DNA of 31,171 bases from a virus: positions 1 through 31,171 of the IMG/VR virus record IMGVR_UViG_3300044941_000114; one strand, 5' to 3'. The position numbers and the translations under genes are program-made. Under the pieces are notes generated by a model. It saw nothing but the letters and a program-made list of their open reading frames with translations, searched no databases and was not told the origin of the DNA. Below, piece after piece: positions 20,841 through 28,869 of this stretch (position 1 is the stretch's first letter; the number at the start of each line of letters is the position of its first letter).

Positions 20841-21280
20841 CCCCAGGGTTTATAGCACACGCCGCCGCCTTCGCGGCGGGCGATGAGGTACTCGCCGCGT
20901 TGCTGCCCATTTGCGGCGTGACTGATGTGCACCCAGCGCCCGAATTCGTCGATGCACTGGTCGACGGGCAGTTTGAGTTTGCGGACGATACCGATCACGT
21001 CTGCCACGGGCACGCCGGGCACGATGATGTCGGCTGCTTCGCCGCGCGTGTGCTGGCTGCGGTCGGAGCCGCCAACGATGCGGTTTACCAATGGCGAGCG
21101 AAAGCCGCTGCTGATGACGATGGGCTGGTGCAGCCGGGCGCGCAGGGGTTCGAGCACGTTTGTGCACAACAGCCGCAGCGCCTCGATATGCGTGGCGTTC
21201 GGTTCATTGCGCAGGCCCTTGCGGATGGCAGCCTGGCTGACGGTGAATTCGTCGAGGGTGAAGTTTGGCGAGAGCTTCAT
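20837..21280 (-). CDS. Peptidase M15-type endolysin
   Basis: A 147-residue protein resembling the M15 family of D-Ala-D-Ala/L-Ala-D-Glu peptidases that cut peptidoglycan cross-links in late lysis. The N-terminal NFTLDEFTVSQAA region is the usual opening. The zinc site is suggested by SQHTRGEAADI (H, D ligands) and VHISH near the C terminus. ISSGFRSPLVN is also characteristic. It starts at 21280, overlapping the lipoprotein gene, and lies in a lysis block with the holin. Confidence 0.85.
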   Translation of the reverse strand: MKLSPNFTLDEFTVSQAAIRKGLRNEPNATHIEALRLLCTNVLEPLRARLHQPIVISSGFRSPLVNRIVGGSDRSQHTRGEAADIIVPGVPVADVIGIVRKLKLPVDQCIDEFGRWVHISHAANGQQRGEYLIARREGGGVCYKPWG

Positions 21281-21519
21281 TGCGGCGCGGCCTCGGGTTG
21301 CGCGCAGAGTTTTTTCCAGCCATCGGCACGCGCGGGATCGCCGGCATAAGCGCGCCGCCAGGCGCCCACGCTGATGGCATGGCATAGCGTCCACTCCGCT
21401 GTTTCGCGCGCTTCGTCCGCCGCTTGTGCGCTGCGCTGCGCGACTATGGCCTGCGCGGCATCGTAGGTGGCGCAACCAGTCAGAAGCCAGGCAAGAAAAA
21501 TGGCAAAAAGCGTTTTCAT
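21277..21519 (-). CDS. Small lipoprotein, spanin-like
   Basis: An 80-residue protein with a short lipoprotein signal: MKTLFAIFLAWLLTGCATYD, lipobox LLTGC with the lipidated Cys at residue 16. A helical, charged remainder follows. Position next to the endolysin suggests an outer-membrane spanin subunit (Rz1-like) or a unimolecular relative, but there is no partner inner-membrane spanin visible. The ATG overlaps the zinc-finger gene's stop. Confidence 0.6.
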   Translation of the reverse strand: MKTLFAIFLAWLLTGCATYDAAQAIVAQRSAQAADEARETAEWTLCHAISVGAWRRAYAGDPARADGWKKLCAQPEAAPQ

Positions 21520-21728
21520 GCGCCGTTTCTCCGCCGGTTATCGGTGTAATCTGCGGCGCAGATGGCATCGCAAAACACCTGTCCTGCTAGGCGCAGGGGT
21601 TCATGACACCAGTAGCACACGCCGCAGGGTTCGAGTTCGCGCGATCTGAGCGCAGTGCGGGCGCGAGCAATCCCGGTTTTAATTGTTGTTTCAACAACCA
21701 GGCTGGCGCGGTCGATTTCGTCAGGCAT
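21516..21728 (-). CDS. TraR/DksA-type zinc finger protein (70 aa)
   Basis: Starts MPDEIDRASLVVETTIKTGI; DEIDRA is the usual opening of phage TraR/DksA-like proteins. A four-cysteine zinc finger follows: CGVCYWCHEPL (the two Cys near 39-45) and FCDAIC. In the family this binds the RNA polymerase secondary channel and mimics DksA/ppGpp effects. The start at 21728 overlaps the preceding gene. Its function in this phage is unknown. Confidence 0.75.
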   Translation of the reverse strand: MPDEIDRASLVVETTIKTGIARARTALRSRELEPCGVCYWCHEPLRLAGQVFCDAICAADYTDNRRRNGA

Positions 21729-21963
21729 TGTCGTTCCAAGGGCTGCTGACACGTTTGAAATGCGCGGCATACACATCGCCGACGCGATATTGGCTCGCGT
21801 CCATGGCGTTGACGATGATTTTGATTTCACCTTGCACCTCGCTGCGGTTGTTGATTTCCAATGTGATCTCGACCTTGCTCCGGCAATCAAACGGTGGGCT
21901 GATGGCACGCACCATGGCATGGATTCGCGGTTCGCCGTCTGGCCAAAAACATTTCCATGTCAT
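21721..21963 (-). CDS. Hypothetical protein (80 aa)
   Basis: Starts MTWKCFWPDGEPRIHAMVRA with a hydrophilic, beta-strand-like C-terminal half (KVEITLEINNRSEVQGEIKI). No recognised family. Its ATG overlaps the stop of a short hydrophobic frame and its stop overlaps the start of the zinc-finger gene, so it is part of the lysis-region chain. Confidence 0.6.
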   Translation of the reverse strand: MTWKCFWPDGEPRIHAMVRAISPPFDCRSKVEITLEINNRSEVQGEIKIIVNAMDASQYRVGDVYAAHFKRVSSPWNDNA

Positions 21964-22049
21964 TTCAGTGCCGAAACCAGAAACGTGAGCGCAATAAATG
22001 CGATGGCGCTGAGGCCTGCGCAGGCAACCAGAACAGGGTGAGCTTTCAG
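21960..22049 (-). CDS. Possible small membrane peptide with CTG start (29 aa)
   Basis: A frame with a single hydrophobic segment (HPVLVACAGLSAIAFIALTF) ends in a TGA that overlaps the next gene's ATG. There is no ATG, GTG or TTG; a CTG at 22049 overlaps the holin stop (CTGA), matching the spacing of the operon's ATGA junctions. Alternatively it is read as a frameshifted extension of the holin. Translation unproven. Confidence 0.35.
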   Translation of the reverse strand: MKAHPVLVACAGLSAIAFIALTFLVSALK

Positions 22050-22369
22050 CCGCCATGTTGTCTGCGTTCGACGATCTGCATGGCCAGCCGCACGCTCTGC
22101 CGCAGGCCGATATGCGCTACCATGCCGCTGATCCCGATAAGCCCTAACGGCGGCAGTGTCACGCCAAACACTGCCGGCAGCACTGAATGCAGGATCAGGA
22201 AGGTGACGATCGTGACGAACAGCGCCGTCGCGCCTTCCAGAATGCCAACAATCAGGCGCTCCGCCCTCGATTGCATGGCGTACCCACGCAGGGCATTCAC
22301 CGCCCCGGCCAACAGGCCAACCAGCAGCAACAGGAGCCAATTCTCCGTGCCCGGTGGGTCGATATTCAT
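22046..22369 (-). CDS. Holin-like membrane protein (LydA/phage_holin_3 type)
   Basis: A 107-residue protein with three hydrophobic stretches: WLLLLLVGLLAGAVNALRGY, ILEGATALFVTIVTFLIL and PPLGLIGISGMVAH. The GLIGISG segment and short charged tail (MQIVERRQHGG) match LydA-type superfamily III holins that form membrane lesions at the end of infection. It lies first in the lysis block. No second holin or antiholin is certain. Confidence 0.75.
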   Translation of the reverse strand: MNIDPPGTENWLLLLLVGLLAGAVNALRGYAMQSRAERLIVGILEGATALFVTIVTFLILHSVLPAVFGVTLPPLGLIGISGMVAHIGLRQSVRLAMQIVERRQHGG

Positions 22370-22388
22370 TCGTCATTATCGCTACCGA

Positions 22389-23174
22389 TCAGGCAGGCAG
22401 CCCGTCAATCAGGATTGCTGGAGCATTGGCCGGTTTGAGGATTTCGACCGAGAGCGCGAGTGTGCCGACCGTGGGGTTTTCGCCGCCGCCCTTGAATTGA
22501 AACGATCCGGACGGTGTGATGGAGACTGACGGAAAATAATAATCGCGGTTCGTCCCGGATATATTGTTGGCAATAAACCGCATGCGACCTTCTGCCGTGA
22601 CTGCGCTTCCGGTCGTCAAGCGTGTGCGTGTGTTGGCGGGGCGCGTGTAGCTCACCAGAATGGTGGAACCTGCAGTGATGGTGCCGCCAGGCTGAATGTA
22701 GACACGGCCACGGGCAAGGTCGAGCAAATAATCGGTGTTAATCACCTTGGTTGATGTGCCCACCTTGACTGTGACGGCACTGATGGCGCGTACGCCTGTC
22801 AGGTTCGTTGGCGACACCCCGATCTGGTAATACCGACCGGGCTGCACGTTATCGATAGCCTCATCTGTGACAGAGCCCGCGGTTTGCGAAACCGTCGCCG
22901 AGTCGGTGCTGAAAAAAAGACTGAGGTTTTCGACGCTCATTTCGTCCAGTGTCAGCGTCATCCTGCGATCAACGCGGGTAGCGAACGAGAAATCCTTCGA
23001 CACCTCGTTCGTGTCGGCATCGTAGTGATCCAGCTTCTGGGCCTCGATGGAAAGCTCGGCGCTGGGCGCGTTGCCGAGGTAACGCTCGCCCATGTAAATG
23101 CCGCCAACCAGCGGTTCGAAATACATCTCGCCAGATAAAATGCTGTACTGTTTGGTGTGCGCATGAATTGGCAT
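22389..23174 (-). CDS. Major tail tube protein
   Basis: A 261-residue protein with the pattern of siphovirus tail tube proteins: MERYLG and AELSIEAQKLDHYDADTNEV near the start, then DRRMTLTLDEMSVENLSLFF, and at the C terminus SITPSGSFQFKGGGENPTVG. It should polymerise into the non-contractile tail tube. It lies immediately after the connector genes, as gpV does in lambda. The N-terminal MPIHAHTKQYSILSGEMYFE follows a good ribosome site (GGAG). Confidence 0.85.
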   Translation of the reverse strand: MPIHAHTKQYSILSGEMYFEPLVGGIYMGERYLGNAPSAELSIEAQKLDHYDADTNEVSKDFSFATRVDRRMTLTLDEMSVENLSLFFSTDSATVSQTAGSVTDEAIDNVQPGRYYQIGVSPTNLTGVRAISAVTVKVGTSTKVINTDYLLDLARGRVYIQPGGTITAGSTILVSYTRPANTRTRLTTGSAVTAEGRMRFIANNISGTNRDYYFPSVSITPSGSFQFKGGGENPTVGTLALSVEILKPANAPAILIDGLPA

Positions 23175-23186
23175 GGGATTCTCCTG

Positions 23187-23603
23187 TCAAAAATCTTCGT
23201 GATAGCGGGCAACCAGTCGCAACTGGCAGGTGCCGATGGATGATCCGTCTTCACGCGGGAATACGCGCCGCCCCGTGATTGTCAGATCGATGAAGCTGTT
23301 GCCATAGGTGTAATCGCAGTCGGCAGGACAAATCGCGGACTGAAAAGATGCAAGCAACGCGTTACCCGGAGTGAGGAAGTCTCCATCAATGGCATTGAAA
23401 ACACCTTCGACAACATAGGTTTCTGTGACCACATGCGTGGTGCATGAACGCCGTTCCAGTTCGCATTCGATACTGGTTACCGTGGCAAGCGGCAGCGGAT
23501 GCTGTGGCTGGTAATGCGCATCGCCCAGCTTCACGCGACCGGCCAGCGCTGTGATCGCAAGCAGGCGGTTGCGCAGAAAGTCGGCAACGGTCTGGGCATT
23601 CAT
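23187..23603 (-). CDS. Tail completion / terminator protein (gpU-like)
   Basis: A 138-residue protein. N-terminal MNAQTVADFLRNRLLAITAL, a middle DAHYQPQHPLPLATVTS, and an ending FPREDGSSIGTCQLRLVARY. Its place between the FII-like gene and the tail tube gene is that of lambda gpU, the tail terminator. The ATG at 23603 overlaps the stop of the previous gene. The family call is by position and weak pattern. Confidence 0.65.
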   Translation of the reverse strand: MNAQTVADFLRNRLLAITALAGRVKLGDAHYQPQHPLPLATVTSIECELERRSCTTHVVTETYVVEGVFNAIDGDFLTPGNALLASFQSAICPADCDYTYGNSFIDLTITGRRVFPREDGSSIGTCQLRLVARYHEDF

Positions 23604-23929
23604 CGCAACCACCACGAAACCAGATGCCCGTCATCTTCCGCCATGCGATCCAGTGCCCACGCCAGACGCGGCATGGCCAGTATTGCATCGGCGCTGTAGC
23701 GGTTTTCGTCGATCACCACCGGCATCCCGCTGGCGAAGCATTCCGCGTCAGCGCGCATGACGGTGATGCGGTCGCGCGCTTCGCCAAGCGCGCCGAATTC
23801 GCCAAGCGAATCGAGCCCACGGTCTAGCACGGCGCGCACGGCCTGACCGCCCACGACCAGCCACACGTTGCCGAACACGCGGACAACGGTGGCGGAAAGC
23901 CTGGATTCGAGGGCGGCAAAGTCGCGCAT
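23600..23929 (-). CDS. Head-tail joining protein (FII-like)
   Basis: A 109-residue protein with FAALESRLSATVVRVFGNVW and VRAVLDRGLDSLGEFGALGE, the layout of phage attachment protein FII, which caps the filled head and accepts the tail. Located just after the cement protein, as in lambda. Clear but not high-identity match. Confidence 0.7.
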   Translation of the reverse strand: MRDFAALESRLSATVVRVFGNVWLVVGGQAVRAVLDRGLDSLGEFGALGEARDRITVMRADAECFASGMPVVIDENRYSADAILAMPRLAWALDRMAEDDGHLVSWWLR

Positions 23930-23935
23930 GGCCGG

Positions 23936-24262
23936 TCAGACGTTGAGCTTGATGGCGACGGTGGTTGTGGATGCCGCCGCGGCCTCGATCACGTTGCCGG
24001 CCAGCGTGTTGCCGGAGGCGGTGAGCGTGAGGCGCTTGTTGGTGTCATCCCAATAGACAGGCGCGCCCTGCGTCATGTTGTCGGACGCGAGCTTGGGCAG
24101 ACGCCAGACGCCATCGATGGCGACGGAGCCGGTTTCGCCCGCCGCAAGGTTGACCAGTGACACGCCGATCAGTGAGCCGATCTTGACGCCCGCGCCCGCA
24201 GCAGTGGCGGCGGTGGCGGTGTAGGTGATGACTTCGCCGGGCTGGATGTGATTGCTTGCCAT
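23936..24262 (-). CDS. Capsid cement / DUF2190 protein
   Basis: A 108-residue protein starting MASNHIQPGEVITYTATAAT and containing GVSLVNLAAGETGSVAIDGV and GAPVYWDDTNKRLTLTASG. This is the DUF2190 pattern, a trimeric capsid-decorating protein family in lambdoid phages. It follows the capsid gene, as gpD does in lambda. Confidence 0.85.
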   Translation of the reverse strand: MASNHIQPGEVITYTATAATAAGAGVKIGSLIGVSLVNLAAGETGSVAIDGVWRLPKLASDNMTQGAPVYWDDTNKRLTLTASGNTLAGNVIEAAAASTTTVAIKLNV

Positions 24263-24289
24263 GATGTTTCCTTTCAGTTAAGCCTGGGA

Positions 24290-26308
24290 TCAGGCGCCGT
24301 TGTTCTTGACTGCGCCGCGATAGTCACGCGGGGCGACGCCGAAATCGAGGCGCACTTTCCACGCGGTGCCGTCGACGGTGAAGCCGTTTTGTGATTCGAG
24401 ATAGGGTTCGCTGTTGCCGTCGAGGAAGGCCACTTCGAACACCGGCGCATCCATCGGGTCGGCAAACATGTAGTAGGCCGTGCCGGTGAGGCGGGCAGTA
24501 TCGACGATGTCACGCACCAGACCGCGCACCTTGTTCGCGCGTTGCAGCTTGTTGCTGGCGTCCGGATCGTACTCGCTGTCGTTGACCACGCGCGCGGTGC
24601 CGCCAAGCCCCTTGGGGCCGAGCCAGATGGCGGGAACGAGATCGAGGTAATCATTGCCGCCGACATCCTTCTGTGCGGCCATGAGCACGCGCATGGCGTC
24701 GAACTGTTCGACCGACGGCGCGGCACCGCTGGCCACGAGGTTGTTGTGGGATGCGTGAAACAGCGGATTGCCGTCTTCGAGCAGCGGGCCGTTGCCGCTG
24801 TTTTCAGCCAGCATGGCGTACACGGCGGCTTCGATGGTACGCTTGGCCGCGCGGCCTGCGCCTACGGCGAGGCTGGTGAACGCGCCCAGGTCGTCGTTGA
24901 TGATGGTCTGGCGGCTGATGTTGATGATGTTGCCGCGCGTGCCGATGGCAACGGTGTCGGATTCGCCATCCGGGATCGTCTTGGTCTTGAATTCGCCCAG
25001 TTCGGTGACGGTATCGAGGTTGCCGATGCTGCCGACGCGGTAGCGTTTGTGCGGGCGGAAGTCGGACACCGAGCCGGTGACGCAGAAACGCGACCAGGTG
25101 TCCGGCGCGGTGGCGTAGGCGTTCTGCAGGGTTTTGTGCAGCACGTTTTCGAGCAGGATCTGGAAATCGGACGTGCCCTGGGTGAAGGCCATGCCGGCGA
25201 TGGTCATGCGATCGAGGCCATCGGTGCGGATGCCGGCACGGCTGAGCGATGCACGGGCAATGTCCATGAGGGTGTGCCCGCGCCATGGGTTGCCCTGGTG
25301 CTTGGCACGGGTTTCACGGTCGGCCACACCGGCGCGGATCATGATGGCGGCAGCCATGGCTTCGCGGCGCTTGTCGGTTTCGTCCTCCAACGTCACCACG
25401 CTGGTGCCAGCAATGGGTTCGCTGCGCTGGCCGATGTGGTCGAGCAGGCGGGCGCGCGCGGTATCGATGGTGACGGCGGGATCATCGAGCAGGGCATCGG
25501 TGAGCGCGGGCACGCCATCATAATCTTTGAAACGTGCGCACAGAGCACGGATTTCGGTGCGGCGCGCGGCTTCGTCCTTGAGCGCCTGGGCGCGGATGGA
25601 TTCGGCGTCCGGCGCGGCGGGGGTGTTGTCGGTAACGGTTTCTGGAACGGACATGGGATTTCCTTTCTGGACGGGGTTGGAGTGGGCAAGAGGCCGCTGA
25701 AGCTGACGCGGCGCGTAGTTGATGCGCGCGCCTGGCGCGAGCGCGGCCACGGCCTCGACGCCTTCGGTGATTGCAGTGAAATAACCTTCGGCGAGCGCTT
25801 CATCCGCGCTCATCCAGTGGTCTTCGCCATCCGAGAGCAGCGCGCGGATGTCTTCGACGGGTTTGCCGCTGGCGCTGGCGTATGCGCTGACCATGCTGGC
25901 GGTGTGCAGGTCGAGCAGGTCGGCGGCTTCGCGCAGCTTTTTGCTGGGGCCGGCGGCTACCGTCCACGCGCCGTGCATCATGTAGAGCGCGTTTTCGGCG
26001 ATGAGGCGTTCGTCTCCGGCCATGGCGATGTAGCTGGCAATGGACGCCGCCACGCCTTCGACGCGGGTGGTGACGGTAGCCGGGTGACGGCGAATGGCGT
26101 TGTAGATGGCCAGGCCATCCACCACGCTGCCGCCGTGACTGTTGATGCGGACGGTGAGGTGATCTGCATCAACGGCGGCGAGATCGCGCACGAATTCGCG
26201 CGCAGTGACGGTTTCTTCAAACCAGCTTTCGCCAATGTCGCCGTAGATCATCACTTCGGCTTCGCGCGGGGCATCTGCCCGCGCCCTGATTTCATAGTGC
26301 CAGCTCAT
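24290..26308 (-). CDS. Prohead protease fused to major capsid protein
   Basis: A 672-residue chain. Residues 1-210 are a ClpP-type serine protease: SHGGSVVDGLAIYNAIRRHP, GVAASIASYIAMAGDE with the catalytic Ser, and NALYMMHGAW with the His. A charged helical linker (about 225-335) acts as scaffold-like delta domain. Residues about 335-672 are an HK97-fold capsid protein (for example AVGAGRAAKRTIEAAVYAML and LHASHNN-like LFHASHNNLV). Fusions of this kind exist in phages; an internal start at 25654 could make the scaffold-capsid part alone. It begins overlapping the portal stop. Confidence 0.92.
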   Translation of the reverse strand: MSWHYEIRARADAPREAEVMIYGDIGESWFEETVTAREFVRDLAAVDADHLTVRINSHGGSVVDGLAIYNAIRRHPATVTTRVEGVAASIASYIAMAGDERLIAENALYMMHGAWTVAAGPSKKLREAADLLDLHTASMVSAYASASGKPVEDIRALLSDGEDHWMSADEALAEGYFTAITEGVEAVAALAPGARINYAPRQLQRPLAHSNPVQKGNPMSVPETVTDNTPAAPDAESIRAQALKDEAARRTEIRALCARFKDYDGVPALTDALLDDPAVTIDTARARLLDHIGQRSEPIAGTSVVTLEDETDKRREAMAAAIMIRAGVADRETRAKHQGNPWRGHTLMDIARASLSRAGIRTDGLDRMTIAGMAFTQGTSDFQILLENVLHKTLQNAYATAPDTWSRFCVTGSVSDFRPHKRYRVGSIGNLDTVTELGEFKTKTIPDGESDTVAIGTRGNIINISRQTIINDDLGAFTSLAVGAGRAAKRTIEAAVYAMLAENSGNGPLLEDGNPLFHASHNNLVASGAAPSVEQFDAMRVLMAAQKDVGGNDYLDLVPAIWLGPKGLGGTARVVNDSEYDPDASNKLQRANKVRGLVRDIVDTARLTGTAYYMFADPMDAPVFEVAFLDGNSEPYLESQNGFTVDGTAWKVRLDFGVAPRDYRGAVKNNGA
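25654..25669 (-). promoter_or_regulatory. Internal ribosome binding site and start in the protease-capsid gene
   Basis: On the minus strand AAAGGAAATCCC precedes an in-frame ATG (25652-25654) that would give a protein starting MSVPETVTDNT. It is close to a consensus site at a good distance and lies just after the protease domain. Separate production of the capsid part from this start is likely, as in lambda C/Nu3. Confidence 0.6.
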
Positions 26309-27819
26309 TGCGGCGGCTCCTCTTTAGGCTGCGCGGGCGCAGCGGGGTTGGGGGAAGGCATCTGGCTGCTGAAGGCCAGGCCGCGTGCGGCGACATCGCG
26401 CCGCCACGCGGCAATCTGTTCCAGCACGTCGCGCGGGTTCGCGCCCCGGCGGCGGATGGCCTCTGGCTCGCTGGCAAATCCGGCCTGCACCAGCGACAGC
26501 CAGGCTTCCGCTTCGCGCATGGGGTCGATCCACGGCATGGACTGGCCGATGAAAAGTGCGTCATCCTCGCTGTTGGGCACGAGGTCGGGCGGCGGCACGA
26601 TCACGCCCGAAGCAATGGCGGCGCGGACGAAGTTTTCCCACACCGGGCGCACGAACATGCCGACGAATTCGTCGGTCAGCACGGCGTAGTTCACCCACTG
26701 CTCGACCAGCTCCTGACGCTGCGCGGAATAGGTGCCGTTGTAGTCCCGCGCGATGCTGGAATAGCTCGCACCGATGCCTGCGGCAACGGCGCGCAGTTGC
26801 CCCTGACGCCAGGCCACGGCGTTGACGTTCGGGCGCTTGGTGTCGATGATGCCCACCTCCTCGCCCGCCCCGAGGTTATCGAGGATGGTGCCGGCTTCCA
26901 GGCCGATTTCGCGCGGCATCCGGTTGCCGTTGGCATCGATGGGGCGCGGATCATCGTCGGGGTTGTAGGCGTCAGGACTGCCGCGCCGCACGTACATGGT
27001 GAGGCGGGCGGCGAGCTTGGCCGCCACGCGCTCGGATTCTTCGTAGTCGCGCACATCTTCCAGCCGGTTCAGCACGCTGGCGAATTCGGACACGCCGCGC
27101 CGCTGGTGCAGACGGTCGCTGTCGTACAGATGCAGTACGCGGGACGCCGGCACGACCCGGTAGCCGCCGCGCGTGGCGGTCAGCCCGTCCTGCGGATGGG
27201 TGCGGTAGAAGTGATAGTTGCGCGGCCGCCCCCAGGCGTTGAGTTCGATGCCCTGACGCAGGTTTCGGCCGGGGTCGTCGAGGTCGAGCGGGAGCATGTC
27301 CGGCTCGAAGATTTCCAGCGAAAACGGCACTTCGGTGCCGTGATCGAGCAGCGGCACTGCGCCGGAAAGCATTTGCGCGAAGGCCTCGCCATCGCGCAGC
27401 CAGGTGCGCGCCATGGCGCGCTGCACCTTGGAAAACGGCATCCGCCACGTCACCTCCGGCTTCATGCACCAGTCGCGCCACAGCTCGCGCAGGCGCGCGG
27501 CGAATTCGTCGTGGATGCTGCCGTCTTCGCGGCGCGGCTGCGGCTCCACGCCGATTCCGGACGCGCCGACGATGTTGTTGGTGAGGGTGCGCAGGATGCC
27601 GCGCGCCAAATCGTGATTGCGTTCGAGGTAGCGCGCCTGATCGCGCAGCGCACGCGCGCCCTGCCGCACCAGTTCATCCGGATGCCCGCCGCCCTGGTGC
27701 AGGATACGGAACCGCGACTCGCGCGCCGCTTCGTAATACGCGCGCGGGGAATGTGTGGCTGACTCCGCGCGGGAATTCGCGCGGGCGCGGGCGCGGGCGA
27801 GTGATGACGCTACCGGCAT
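26305..27819 (-). CDS. Portal protein (lambda family)
   Basis: A 504-residue portal forming the dodecameric DNA channel at one capsid vertex. Recognisable parts: LERNHDLARGILRTLTNNIV near residue 70, HLYDSDRLHQRRGVSEFASV, YSSIARDYNGTYSAQRQELV and the C-terminal GQSMPWIDPMREAEAWLSLV, followed by a Pro-rich tail. The length is typical. It precedes the protease-capsid gene and overlaps its start. The start at 27819 overlaps the end of the 74-residue gene by 10 bases. Confidence 0.96.
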   Translation of the reverse strand: MPVASSLARARARANSRAESATHSPRAYYEAARESRFRILHQGGGHPDELVRQGARALRDQARYLERNHDLARGILRTLTNNIVGASGIGVEPQPRREDGSIHDEFAARLRELWRDWCMKPEVTWRMPFSKVQRAMARTWLRDGEAFAQMLSGAVPLLDHGTEVPFSLEIFEPDMLPLDLDDPGRNLRQGIELNAWGRPRNYHFYRTHPQDGLTATRGGYRVVPASRVLHLYDSDRLHQRRGVSEFASVLNRLEDVRDYEESERVAAKLAARLTMYVRRGSPDAYNPDDDPRPIDANGNRMPREIGLEAGTILDNLGAGEEVGIIDTKRPNVNAVAWRQGQLRAVAAGIGASYSSIARDYNGTYSAQRQELVEQWVNYAVLTDEFVGMFVRPVWENFVRAAIASGVIVPPPDLVPNSEDDALFIGQSMPWIDPMREAEAWLSLVQAGFASEPEAIRRRGANPRDVLEQIAAWRRDVAARGLAFSSQMPSPNPAAPAQPKEEPPQ

Positions 27820-28034
27820 CGTCCGTGCGAGATGTTGATCCCGCCCAAGGTAGGAATGCCAGCCGCGCGGGCTTTTTCAGTGCCGGCCCGCGCTTCCCAT
27901 TCGCGCCGCCCGGCGCGGATTTCGGCCAGGTTGGCCATGGTGAGCGAACGCCCGCCCATGGCGAACGACTGCCCGGCCAGCACGGCCTGCTCCGCCTCGA
28001 TATACAGCGCCAGCATGTCGGTTGCGATACTCAT
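27810..28034 (-). CDS. gpW / DUF6148-like head completion protein
   Basis: A 74-residue protein: LALYIEAEQAVLAGQSFAMG and a LTMANLAEIRAGRREWEARA segment, the pattern of small head-joining proteins (gpW-like, DUF6148) encoded before the portal gene. It is the first gene of the visible late operon. No terminase is found upstream, so the normal TerL-W-portal order is broken here. Confidence 0.75.
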   Translation of the reverse strand: MSIATDMLALYIEAEQAVLAGQSFAMGGRSLTMANLAEIRAGRREWEARAGTEKARAAGIPTLGGINISHGRCR

Positions 28035-28174
28035 GGCGGCGAGTATGGCGGCGCGGATGTCCGGTTTTAAGGGACGGCGTGGACGGGATCGGGGGGCGAA
28101 AACCGCGTCAGATGGCGCGGCGCGCGTGATTATGTATTTTTTTGCCCGTTATTAAAAAATTTTATAAAAAAAAC
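28035..28174. other. Intergenic, AT-rich spacer
   Basis: About 140 bases between the start of the late head genes and the plus-strand accessory operon. It becomes A/T-rich from about 28130. A late promoter for the minus strand probably lies here, but no convincing -35/-10 pair was found. Confidence 0.5.
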
Positions 28175-28202
28175 TTGACAATAGCGCCAAAGGTGCTATT
28201 AT
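28175..28202 (+). promoter_or_regulatory. Promoter with palindromic operator for the accessory operon
   Basis: TTGACA (28175-28180) and TATTAT (28197-28202) are 16 bases apart. Almost filling the spacer, AATAGCGCC-AAA-GGTGCTATT (28180-28200) is an inverted repeat with 9-base arms and one mismatch. A dimeric repressor bound there would block the promoter. Confidence 0.75.
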
Positions 28203-28256
28203 AACGACATGGACGCAGCAATCCCGCGAGCGTCCGCAGCCTCGAAGGAGAAGATC

Positions 28257-28514
28257 ATGAAGCTCGGAATCTGGACGAAGCCAAACAGCAACGACACCCG
28301 CATCTATTTCAACGGCCTGCACGACGCCACCGCCAACGGCATCAAGGTCTTTGCCGTCGAAAGCGAGGGCGACCGCTTCGAGATCAAGTTCTCCGGAAAG
28401 CTCTATACCAGTCAACAGGATTCAATTCTCGACAGGATCGATTTCGAACTTGAAACCATGAACGGCGGCGAGCGCGTGCTTCGCTTTTCCGAGCTGGTGA
28501 GGCTCGCAGCATGA
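28257..28514 (+). CDS. Hypothetical protein (85 aa)
   Basis: Starts MKLGIWTKPNSNDTRIYFNG with AAGGAG seven bases upstream. Contains KVFAVESEGDRFEIKFSGKL, beta-strand-like, and a helical end. First gene of a plus-strand accessory operon; the stop overlaps the next start (ATGA). No family is recognised. Confidence 0.65.
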   Translation: MKLGIWTKPNSNDTRIYFNGLHDATANGIKVFAVESEGDRFEIKFSGKLYTSQQDSILDRIDFELETMNGGERVLRFSELVRLAA

Positions 28515-28774
28515 AATTCAAAACATGCCAGGTCAACGGCACCGGATGGGCGGCCGTCGTTGAAAACAGCGCGGGCGAACGCGCTCTTTTGAGTGAATAC
28601 ATCGGAAGTAGCCACGTGGCCGCGGTGATCGCGGACAACGAACGCAGATTCCGACGCAGGCAGATTCATGATGCCGCGGCAGAACTACGCGACGAGGTGT
28701 GGTTCGCCACCTTGCCGCGCCTCTCGCGGCGCATCACGCGGCGCGGCAGAGTAGTCTGGGAGTCGCAACGATGA
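28511..28774 (+). CDS. Hypothetical basic protein (87 aa)
   Basis: Starts MKFKTCQVNGTGWAAVVENS and ends in an Arg-rich stretch (LSRRITRRGRVVWESQR). The C-terminal third could bind nucleic acid. It overlaps the first gene of the operon by ATGA. No family is recognised. Confidence 0.6.
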   Translation: MKFKTCQVNGTGWAAVVENSAGERALLSEYIGSSHVAAVIADNERRFRRRQIHDAAAELRDEVWFATLPRLSRRITRRGRVVWESQR

Positions 28775-28869
28775 CCAGCACGGCCGACATGCCAACTCAT
28801 CCGCGCTTGGCTGGCGCGGATCAACAGCAACCCTGCCGCAGTTCGCCGCGCGAAGTGAAAGGAGAGACC

